DNA of 27,891 nt, taken from DATFJZ01 sp046482845 (GTDB lineage Bacteria; Desulfobacterota; Desulfobacteria; Desulfobacterales; Desulfobacteraceae). The position numbers and the translations under genes are program-made. The DNA lies in the NCBI GenBank assembly GCA_046482845.1, contig JAWOEJ010000345.1, positions 1 through 27,891 of the forward strand. Reading direction: 5' to 3'. A model generated the notes under the pieces. It was not told the origin of the DNA, made no database searches, and saw nothing but the letters and a program-made list of their open reading frames with translations. Positions 16,652-22,868 of the stretch are shown piece by piece; positions within the stretch are counted from its first letter, which is position 1; every line of letters begins with the position of its first letter.

Positions 16652-16738
16652 AGCTGTTAGCTGTTAGCCATTAGCTGTTAGCCATTAGCTGTTAGCTGTT
16701 AGCCTTTAGCTGAGTACTGATGGCTGATGGCTGACGGC
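16652..16738. repeat. Heptamer tandem array with complementary second arm
   Basis: Nine in-register heptamers run from 16652 to 16714: AGCTGTT, AGCTGTT, AGCCATT, AGCTGTT, AGCCATT, AGCTGTT, AGCTGTT, AGCCTTT and AGCTGAG. After TAC, three more follow: TGATGGC, TGATGGC and TGACGGC (16718-16738). The second set is largely the reverse complement of the AGCCATT units, so the array can fold into a hairpin in several registers. Units are too short and unspaced for CRISPR. Confidence 0.85.
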
Positions 16739-16870
16739 TTTCATATAAAAAAAGTATGATCATATCCATTTATTTTTTTTTCCAATACCCTACACCCTCT
16801 GAAATATCTTATGAGTGAGCAAAAAAGTCAAGAATTTTGTAGATTTATCCTTGATTCAGCTAAAAAAATG

Positions 16871-16897
16871 TTGACAAATAAAAAACTTTACCATACT
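16871..16897 (+). promoter_or_regulatory. Predicted promoter of the GntR regulator gene
   Basis: A perfect -35 TTGACA (16871-16876) is followed by CATACT (16892-16897) as the best -10 with a 15-base spacer; TACTAA (16894-16899) at 17 bases is the alternative. The palindromic operator directly abuts or overlaps the -10. Start of transcription would be near 16904-16906, about 62 bases before the gntR TTG. Confidence 0.6.
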
Positions 16898-16912
16898 AAT
16901 GGTTCAACCATT
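16898..16912. promoter_or_regulatory. FadR/PdhR-type operator, perfect palindrome
   Basis: AATGGTTCAACCATT is a perfect 7-bp inverted repeat around one central C. It contains TGGT-N3-ACCA (16900-16910), the pattern known for PdhR- and FadR-like GntR regulators. It overlaps the -10/start region upstream of such a regulator, so autorepression is the simplest reading. Confidence 0.72.
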
Positions 16913-16967
16913 CAAATACAGCATAACCCCTTGAACGGAAATTACCTGCATAATCAGGGAGATTAAA

Positions 16968-17753
16968 TTGCCTGGATCTAAAAAACTTGTTTTTCATAAG
17001 GCCAAAAAAAACAGAATCTTTCAGGATGTTGTGGATCAGATCCAGGAGGCGATTTTCAGCAATAAACTCAATCCCGGCGATTTTCTTCCCCCTGAAAGAG
17101 AGCTTCGAGAAACCTTTAATGTCAGCCGGGGAACATTGAGGGAAGCCTTGCGTATTCTGGAGCACAAGGGCCTGATCGAGGTCAGGCTTGGAACCGGGGG
17201 CGGCTCACTGGTAAGGCAGGCAGGAGTTGAACAGCTCAATGAGAGCATCGCTATTCTGATCCGCTCAGGCGATCTGTCTGTTCATGATATCGGCGAATTC
17301 AGAGAAGGTCTTGAAGGCAGAGTCGCCTGGCTGGCTTCCCAGAAAGCAGACAGCAATGATATCAAAAAACTTGAACAGCTGATAGATCAAGCATCAAAAT
17401 TGTTGGAGACGGGATTGTCTGCGTGGGAGGAGTTCCTTGAAATTGATCAGAAAATTCACAAGGAACTGGCTGTAATTTCAAGAAATTCCCTTTACAGGTA
17501 CACAGCTCAGGTTATACATGACAATATAAGAAAATACTATGACAGATATCTGGATAAAACCCAAAGCCGGATGAAGGAGAATTTTCAGGACCTTAAAAAT
17601 ATTGTTCAGTCTGTGAAAAACCGGCTGCCTGAAAAAGCAGCTTTTTTTGCGGAAAATCATGTCAAAAATTTTAACAGACGGATGAGAGAAAAGGAAGCTG
17701 TTTTTAAACAAAAAGAGTTAAAAAAAAGCATGGTCAATGAACAGGATCATTAG
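16968..17753 (+). CDS. GntR-family transcriptional regulator, FCD (FadR) subfamily
   Basis: This is a 261-residue ligand-responsive regulator. Residues about 17-80 form the GntR winged helix: a helix beginning FQDVVDQIQEAI, then LPPERELRETFNVSRGTLREALRILE and the wing GLIEVRLGTGGGSLV. Residues about 100-235 are an all-helical FCD ligand domain with EIDQKIHKELAVISRN and a later ENHVKNFNRRM, which contains the usual His/Asp positions for a metal-bound carboxylate ligand. The start is TTG at 16968 with AGGGAGA at 16956-16962. It precedes the liv transporter and oxidoreductase genes on the same strand and is likely their regulator, with the transported compound or a product as effector. The TGGT-N3-ACCA site lies in its own promoter. 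Confidence 0.93.
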   Translation: MPGSKKLVFHKAKKNRIFQDVVDQIQEAIFSNKLNPGDFLPPERELRETFNVSRGTLREALRILEHKGLIEVRLGTGGGSLVRQAGVEQLNESIAILIRSGDLSVHDIGEFREGLEGRVAWLASQKADSNDIKKLEQLIDQASKLLETGLSAWEEFLEIDQKIHKELAVISRNSLYRYTAQVIHDNIRKYYDRYLDKTQSRMKENFQDLKNIVQSVKNRLPEKAAFFAENHVKNFNRRMREKEAVFKQKELKKSMVNEQDH

Positions 17754-17756
17754 CAA

Positions 17757-17782
17757 GCGGCTGTCCATTTTCTGGACACCGC
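17757..17782 (+). terminator. Hairpin after gntR (possible terminator or attenuator)
   Basis: GCGG-c-TGTCCA-TTTTC-TGGACA-CCGC can form a 10-bp stem with one bulged C, starting 4 bases after the gntR stop. No run of T follows, so it is not a standard intrinsic terminator. It may reduce read-through or protect the gntR mRNA end. Confidence 0.4.
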
Positions 17783-17817
17783 ATGAATCACGGTAATATG
17801 AGATTGAAATCAGCGAA

Positions 17818-17847
17818 TTGATGTTGCCGGGATTTTCAACCCATAAT
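17818..17847 (+). promoter_or_regulatory. Possible promoter of livK
   Basis: TTGATG (17818-17823) and CATAAT (17842-17847) are separated by 18 bases, 24 bases before the livK start codon. No second TGGT-N3-ACCA site was found in the 117-bp gntR-livK gap. Confidence 0.4.
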
Positions 17848-17870
17848 TTTTATTGAAGGAGAATTTTATC

Positions 17871-19001
17871 ATGTACAGGACTTTCAGTATTTTTACAATG
17901 TTTCTTTTTGTCTTTGCCCTGGCCTGTTATCCCGCCTTTGCATCGGACACCATCAAGATCGGTGTACAGGCGCCCATTACAGGTAAATACGCCAATGAAG
18001 GGCAGGGCATTGATCAGGGGGTTAAGCTCATTGCAGAACAGATCAATGCCGACGGCGGTGTGCTGGGCAAAAAAATTGAGGTAATCACTTGTGATGATGA
18101 AGGTACTGCAATGAAAGCAGCGATCTGCGCAAAGGATCTTGTAAACAAGGGCGTAATGGCGGTTATCGGCTCGTATACATCCACCTGTGCGGAAGCGGCC
18201 CAGTCCACCTATTACAGGGCCGGCGTTCTTCAGACCAGTGACGGCACAAGTGATAGTCTTACCAAACACGGGTACTGGACATTTTTCAGGAACTCTTTTC
18301 CCAACAGTGCAGAAGCGGAATACACGGCAGATTATTTTGTCAATGTGAAGAAATACAAAAAAATTGCCATTATTTCTGACTTTTCAAGTTTTGCCAACGG
18401 TCTTGCCAATGCTGTGGAATCAGAAATCCAAAAGCTTGACGGCAATATTGTATACCGGGGCAAAATCAAGGCAGGTTCCCAGAACTACACCCCTGTTCTG
18501 ACCAAGATAAAATCAAAGTACCCTGATGTTATTTATTTCAGCGGGTATTATCCCGAGGGTGGACTCCTCAGAGCCCAGCAGAGCCAGCTCGGGGTAAAGG
18601 CGGATTTTGTAGGGGGCAACTCATGTGACAACCCTGATTTTCTGAAACTTGCCGGTGAGTATGCAGAAGGGTCCTATCTCATAAATGTACCGACTCCGGA
18701 TATGCTTCCCTATGACCTTGCTGTGGAATTCCTCAAGGATTACAGGGCAAAATACGATATGGATCCGCCAAGTATCTGGACCCTGCTCAACCTTGACGGT
18801 ATGAGGGCCATCCTCTTTGCTGCAGAACAAACCAAAAGCACGGATACAAAAGTTATTTCTGATTATCTTCATAAAGAGCTCAAAGATTTTCCAGGGCTTT
18901 CAGGCCCCATTACCTTTGCCGATGACGGCAATAGAATCGGAAGCGCTCATCAGACCTATAAAGTGCTTCCCGATGGGTCCTATAAAATAGTTCACCATTA
19001 G
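17871..19001 (+). CDS. livK: Periplasmic branched-chain amino-acid-type ABC substrate-binding protein
   Basis: This is the solute receptor of the ABC importer encoded just downstream. A Sec signal peptide (hydrophobic core FTMFLFVFALACYPAFA) with probable cleavage before SDTIKIG leads into the type I periplasmic binding fold: IKIGVQAPITGKYANEGQG, GVMAVIGSYTSTCAEAAQ and later KIAIISDFSSFANGLA. The ligand class of such receptors covers leucine/valine, other amino acids, amides and urea; I cannot assign one. I start at ATG 17871, with AAGGAG at 17856-17861; an in-frame TTG at 17853 lies upstream of that site and is unlikely. The 376-residue length is normal. It is separated from livH by 361 bp of structured DNA, which suggests different expression of receptor and permease. 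Confidence 0.94.
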   Translation: MYRTFSIFTMFLFVFALACYPAFASDTIKIGVQAPITGKYANEGQGIDQGVKLIAEQINADGGVLGKKIEVITCDDEGTAMKAAICAKDLVNKGVMAVIGSYTSTCAEAAQSTYYRAGVLQTSDGTSDSLTKHGYWTFFRNSFPNSAEAEYTADYFVNVKKYKKIAIISDFSSFANGLANAVESEIQKLDGNIVYRGKIKAGSQNYTPVLTKIKSKYPDVIYFSGYYPEGGLLRAQQSQLGVKADFVGGNSCDNPDFLKLAGEYAEGSYLINVPTPDMLPYDLAVEFLKDYRAKYDMDPPSIWTLLNLDGMRAILFAAEQTKSTDTKVISDYLHKELKDFPGLSGPITFADDGNRIGSAHQTYKVLPDGSYKIVHH

Positions 19002-19362
19002 CGCAGGGTTGTATTCTGTAAAAGACACCGTCCCTGGTCGGCTCTAGGTTTTTGACGGATCATATTGGCAGGTTTTTCATGGCTCAATGATCTAAACCTG
19101 CAGCTTTCCAGGGCATCTGTTGCTCGATGATCAAGTTTTGTAATGTTGACATCTACCTGTAAGGGGTGAGGCCTTGCCCCATTTTCGAGAAATCAGATAT
19201 AAAAACTTGATTATCGAGTGTTAGACTATGCAGGATACCACGGCAGTTTTCTCAAAGGAATACTGAGCCCGGCATGCCCGCGGAATACGGATGGAAATGG
19301 TAAAGTCTTGCCGCTGACGGCTTACCGCATGTTTTAAAAAAAAATATAGGGTTATATAAATT
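19002..19362. other. Structured livK-livH intergenic region (361 bp)
   Basis: No gene was seen here. It contains a nested inverted repeat: outer arms CCCTGG (19032-19037) and CCAGGG (19108-19113), inner arms GCAGGTTT (19068-19075) and AAACCTGC (19094-19101). After that come palindromic repeat copy 2 (19123-19218) and a small hairpin in the livH leader (GGTAA..GCCG-CTGA-CGGC-TTACC, 19299-19326). Such RNA structure after a receptor gene often protects the receptor mRNA or limits read-through to the permease genes. Confidence 0.75.
19123..19218. repeat. Interspersed palindromic repeat, copy 2 (best-preserved ends)
   Basis: CTCGATGATCAAGTTTT (19123-19139) and AAAACTTGATTATCGAG (19202-19218) are terminal inverted repeats matching at 16 of 17 positions. 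The whole unit is 96 bp. Its right inner part, CCCCATTTTCGAGAAATC, is shared with copies 1 and 3 in the same orientation. No open reading frame is inside. Confidence 0.88.
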
Positions 19363-20265
19363 ATGGATATATTTTTTCAACAGCTTGTAAATGGTCTAAC
19401 CATTGGAAGTATTTTTGCCCTGGTCGCCTTGGGATACACCATGGTTTACGGGATTATGAAACTGATTAATTTTGCCCATGGTGATCTTGTTGCAATGGCT
19501 GCTTTTGTTGGACTTACCTTATACGATCAGTTTCTCGGACCTGGAACAAATGTGTTTTTATCGGTTATAGTAATATTCGGAGCAACGGGTATCATTATTT
19601 CCTGTGCAGGTGTGATGCTTGAGCGTATTGCCTACCGTCCCCTCAGGCGGGCGCCCAGGCTGAGCGCTGTTGTGTCTGCGCTGGGGGCAAGTCTTGTTAT
19701 TCAGAATGGGATCATGCTGATCTGGGGACCCAGGATGCGTTTTTTCCCTGCAGATATTCTGCCGTCCACCACCTGGAATATTGGCGGTATTTACATCAGT
19801 TTTATCCAGGTGGTGATTCTTTTACTATCTGTTCTTATAATGATAGGACTGATTTTTTTTATTGATAAGACACGTGTCGGGGCAGCCATCAGAGCCACCT
19901 CAATTGATCATGATGCATCAAGGCTCATGGGCATCAATGTGGACGGTATTATTACCCTGGTTTTTGTTATCGGCTCTTTTCTCGGTGCAGTGGGCGGGCT
20001 GTTTATCGGCCTTTACTATCGGGGTATTAATTTTGATATGGGCTGGAACTATGGACTTTACGCCTTTGTTGCCGCTATTATCGGCGGTATCGGTAATATC
20101 CCCGGTGCCATGGTGGGCGGAATCCTGCTCGGGGTATTCAAGGCCATTATTGCCGGATATATCTCAAGTACCTGGGCAGATGCCTTTACCTTTATCCTTT
20201 TAATCGGTATCCTTGTTGTCAGACCAACGGGCATAATGGGTGAACGTGTAGCAGAAAAGGTGTGA
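19363..20265 (+). CDS. livH: Branched-chain amino-acid-type ABC transporter permease LivH
   Basis: This is the first inner-membrane permease of the importer. The 300-residue protein opens with FFQQLVNGLTIGSIFALVALGYTMVYGIMKLINFAHGD in effect (about residues 4-41), the most conserved LivH signature. It has about eight hydrophobic segments, and the loop AIRATSIDHDASRLMGIN (near 166-183) contacts the ATPases. The ATG at 19363 has an AGGG about 11 bases upstream and the family match starts at once. It overlaps or abuts livM (the livM ATG is 3 bp past the stop). It works with LivM, LivG, LivF and the LivK receptor. Confidence 0.96.
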   Translation: MDIFFQQLVNGLTIGSIFALVALGYTMVYGIMKLINFAHGDLVAMAAFVGLTLYDQFLGPGTNVFLSVIVIFGATGIIISCAGVMLERIAYRPLRRAPRLSAVVSALGASLVIQNGIMLIWGPRMRFFPADILPSTTWNIGGIYISFIQVVILLLSVLIMIGLIFFIDKTRVGAAIRATSIDHDASRLMGINVDGIITLVFVIGSFLGAVGGLFIGLYYRGINFDMGWNYGLYAFVAAIIGGIGNIPGAMVGGILLGVFKAIIAGYISSTWADAFTFILLIGILVVRPTGIMGERVAEKV

Positions 20266-20267
20266 TC

Positions 20268-21215
20268 ATGAAATTATTGAATAAAAAAATCGGATTTTCT
20301 ATCTTTATTGTGGCGGTTGTACTTTTTCCAGTTGCTGCCGATTCAAAATGGCTGGCAGTGGGCTCAACCTTTTTAATCTTTTCTGTTGTGGGTCTGAGTG
20401 AAGATATTATTCTCGGCAAGGGCGGAATGTTCAATATGGGCCATGCCCTTTTTTTCGGCATTGGGGCTTATACGGCTGCGGTTTTCAACAATACCTTTGG
20501 CCTCCCCATTCTTTACGCCATTCCCTTTGCCATTCTGATTCCCGCGTTTTTCGGTATTATACTGGCCGGACCCATCATCCATCTGCGGGGGGATTATCTG
20601 CTGGTGTCCACCATCGGCCTGAACATTGTTTTTATACAAATGGTTGAAAATAATATTTTTGGCGTTACCGGCGGACCCAATGGTATTTTCGGTCTTGACG
20701 TACCCACTTTTCTGGGGTTTGAATTTTCTTCTCCTACAGCGATTTACTATATGGGCGCCATTGTTCTGTTTCTTACCTTTTATATCATGAACAACCTTGA
20801 CAGAAGCAAGCCTGGAAGGGCGCTGCACTATCTGAGGCTGGATGATCTGGCAGCCCGGAGTATCGGTATCAATACCAGGGGGTACAAGATATTTGCCTTT
20901 GCACTGGGTGCGGGGATTGCCGGTCTGGCAGGGGTTCTTTATGCGGTTCAATACTCTGCAGTAAGCCCTGAAGCCTTTAATTTTATGCAGTCTGTGCTGT
21001 TTTTTTCCATTGTTCTGGTGGGCGGATCATCCATTCCCGGTATACTCATGGGAACTTTTGTCATGTTTGTTCTACCGGAAATTTTCAGGGATTTTGCCAC
21101 ATGGCGGTATTTTATCTTTGGATTTGCCATGATTCTGGCCATGGTGTTAAGACCTGAAGGCATATTCCCGGCACAGTTTGGAAAGATTCCCGCCTGGTTT
21201 TTAAAACGAGAATAA
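20268..21215 (+). CDS. livM: Branched-chain amino-acid-type ABC transporter permease LivM
   Basis: This is the second permease subunit (315 residues). Typical features are LSEDIILGKGGMFNMGHALFFGIGAY in the first part, LRGDYLLVSTIGLNIVFIQM, the ITGGPNGIFGL-type loop (here VTGGPNGIFGLD), the ATPase-contact loop LDDLAARSIGINTRGYK, and GGSSIPGILMG near the end. Hydrophobic segments run throughout. I choose ATG 20268: the AAAAGG at 20255-20260 is 7 bases before it but would be too close to the GTG at 20262, which overlaps the livH stop. livG follows after 13 bp with its own AAAAAGGAA site. Confidence 0.96.
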   Translation: MKLLNKKIGFSIFIVAVVLFPVAADSKWLAVGSTFLIFSVVGLSEDIILGKGGMFNMGHALFFGIGAYTAAVFNNTFGLPILYAIPFAILIPAFFGIILAGPIIHLRGDYLLVSTIGLNIVFIQMVENNIFGVTGGPNGIFGLDVPTFLGFEFSSPTAIYYMGAIVLFLTFYIMNNLDRSKPGRALHYLRLDDLAARSIGINTRGYKIFAFALGAGIAGLAGVLYAVQYSAVSPEAFNFMQSVLFFSIVLVGGSSIPGILMGTFVMFVLPEIFRDFATWRYFIFGFAMILAMVLRPEGIFPAQFGKIPAWFLKRE

Positions 21216-21228
21216 AAAGGAACACGCA

Positions 21229-22023
21229 ATGGCACTTCTTGAATTAAAAAATATGACAAAACGGTTTGGCGGGTTAACCGCTGTGGACAACCTTAATCTT
21301 AAGGTGGAAGAGGGACAGATATACGGCATTATCGGGCCCAACGGCGCCGGCAAGACAACGGCATTCAACTGCATTACCGGCATTCATCCCCCTGAGGAGG
21401 GAAAGGTGATATGGCAGGGGACAAAGGACATAACCCCCAGGGATATCACCGGGCTGCCCTCCCATAAGATCGCTGCCCTGGGTATTGTCAGAACCTTTCA
21501 GACCATACGGCTTTTTTCGGAGATGAGCGTGGCGGAAAACGTTATGTCCGGCAGACATTTCCGCGGAAAACAGAAATGGTGGCATGGCATATCCCACACC
21601 CCTTTTTCAAAAAAAGACGAAAATGCCAATTGGCATAAAGTCAGAGACACCCTTGATTTTTTTAATATTCTGCCCTTTGCAAAAGAGCCTGTGGGCAGCC
21701 TTGCCTATGGCTTTCAAAGAAAGGTTGAAATGGCCAGGGCTCTGGTGTCAGAACCTGAGCTTCTCATCCTGGACGAACCGGCTGCAGGGCTCAATGACAG
21801 TGAAACCATGGAATTGGTGGAAACCATTTACAGCATAAGGGACAGCGGGATAACGTTGCTTCTTATTGAGCATAACATGGATCTGGTAATGACCCTGACC
21901 GATTATATTACCGTAATTAACTTCGGGAAACAGATTTCAGAAGGTCTTCCTGACTATATCCAGTCAGATCCTACTGTGATAGAGGCTTATCTTGGAAGTG
22001 AGGAGGATGATGATGACGAATGA
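21229..22023 (+). CDS. livG: Branched-chain amino-acid-type ABC transporter ATPase LivG
   Basis: This is one of two ATPases that drive the importer. In the 264 residues: Walker A GPNGAGKT (36-43), Q-loop region RTFQTIRLF (88-96), ABC signature LAYGFQRKVEMARAL (158-172), Walker B LLILDEPAAGLN (178-189) and the switch His in LLIEHNMDLVM. The signature has LAYGFQ where LivG proteins often read LSYGQQ, which is within family variation. The C-terminus is very acidic (EEDDDDE), and its coding end overlaps the livF start by 11 bases. Confidence 0.96.
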   Translation: MALLELKNMTKRFGGLTAVDNLNLKVEEGQIYGIIGPNGAGKTTAFNCITGIHPPEEGKVIWQGTKDITPRDITGLPSHKIAALGIVRTFQTIRLFSEMSVAENVMSGRHFRGKQKWWHGISHTPFSKKDENANWHKVRDTLDFFNILPFAKEPVGSLAYGFQRKVEMARALVSEPELLILDEPAAGLNDSETMELVETIYSIRDSGITLLLIEHNMDLVMTLTDYITVINFGKQISEGLPDYIQSDPTVIEAYLGSEEDDDDE

Positions 22024-22747
22024 AGCAATGTTTGCGATAAAGGATCTGGAAGTCTTTTACGGCAATATCGCCGCCATAAAGGGGATCTCCCTTGATGTGT
22101 CCAAAGGAGAGATTGTGACCATACTGGGGGCAAACGGGGCCGGCAAGACCACAACATTGAGAACCATATCCAGGCTTCACGATGCAAAAGCCGGGTCCAT
22201 TTACTTCAAGGGTCAAAATATCACACACATTCCAGCCCATAAAGTTGTTTCCCTGGGGATTGCCCAGTCACCTGAGGGACGGCGGATTTTTGGCATTTTG
22301 ACTGTGGAGGAGAATCTTGTTCTGGGCAGTTACTCCAGAAAAAGACCCGACGGAAAGGTGCTGGCCTGGGTGTACGACCTTCTGCCCCGGTTGAAAGAGA
22401 GAAGAAAACAGCTGGCAGGCACCCTGTCCGGCGGTGAGCAGCAGATGCTTGCCATAGGCAGGGCGTTGATGGCAAATCCTGAAATGCTGCTGCTGGATGA
22501 GCCCAGCCTGGGTCTTGCCCCCATCCTTGTTAAAGCGATTTTTAAAACCATTAAGGAAATCAGTCAGAGCGGGGTGACTGTTCTTCTGGTGGAACAAAAT
22601 GCAAAAGCCGCTTTAAAACTGGCCAACCGGGCCTATGTCCTTGAAGTCGGGAAAATCGTTTTAAGTGGAAACGCCGGTGATCTCCTTGCCTCGGAAAAAA
22701 TCCAGGAAGCGTATCTTGGGAAAAAAAAGGAAGCAGACAATTTGTAA
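22013..22747 (+). CDS. livF: Branched-chain amino-acid-type ABC transporter ATPase LivF
   Basis: This is the second ATPase of the importer, 244 residues. Walker A is GANGAGKT (39-46), the signature is LSGGEQQMLAIGRAL (138-152), Walker B is MLLLDEPSLGLAP, and the switch His position is replaced by Gln in LLVEQNAKAAL, which is normal for LivF. Three ATG codons lie in a row (22007, 22010, 22013); the third has the best spacing from AGGAGG (22001-22006) and is chosen. It overlaps livG and is translationally coupled. Repeat copy 3 lies between this gene and the oxidoreductase gene. Confidence 0.96.
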   Translation: MTNEAMFAIKDLEVFYGNIAAIKGISLDVSKGEIVTILGANGAGKTTTLRTISRLHDAKAGSIYFKGQNITHIPAHKVVSLGIAQSPEGRRIFGILTVEENLVLGSYSRKRPDGKVLAWVYDLLPRLKERRKQLAGTLSGGEQQMLAIGRALMANPEMLLLDEPSLGLAPILVKAIFKTIKEISQSGVTVLLVEQNAKAALKLANRAYVLEVGKIVLSGNAGDLLASEKIQEAYLGKKKEADNL

Positions 22748-22757
22748 ATCCTTTATA

Positions 22758-22827
22758 CTCGATGATCACCCTTTTTTATGCCTGACCCCGTTTTCCAGAA
22801 ACCAGACACAAAAACCGGATCATTGAG
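22758..22827. repeat. Interspersed palindromic repeat, copy 3 (short form)
   Basis: Left end CTCGATGATCACCCTTT (22758-22774) and right end AAAACCGGATCATTGAG (22811-22827) are imperfect inverted repeats (12 of 17). The right inner part, CCCCGTTTTCCAGAAACC, aligns with that of copy 2 in the same orientation. The unit is only 70 bp; the left inner third of copy 2 is missing. It lies inside the presumed operon between livF and the oxidoreductase. Confidence 0.75.
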
Positions 22828-22868
22828 TTTTAGAATTGAATGACAACCATTATGCCTGAGGAAATATA

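Larger units (their letters stand above)
16538..16967. other. Divergent intergenic region between yggT and gntR (430 bp)
   Basis: No gene was seen here. From left to right it holds the yggT leader with AAGGAGAG, a short hairpin TGTCC-TGAC-GGACA (16632-16645), the 7-bp-period array (16652-16738), a TATGATCATA palindrome (16755-16764), a T-rich stretch, and then the promoter and operator of the GntR gene (from 16871). The sequence is clearly AT-rich between 16741 and 16900. Confidence 0.8.

Noticed and set aside
16652..16738. Possible CRISPR array
   Set aside because: The units are 7 bp with no spacers and no cas gene is present; it is a simple tandem repeat.
21700..21745. LivG signature LAYGFQ as a defective ABC signature
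   Set aside because: LivG proteins vary here (LSYGQQ, LAYGxQ) and Walker A, Walker B and the switch His are intact.
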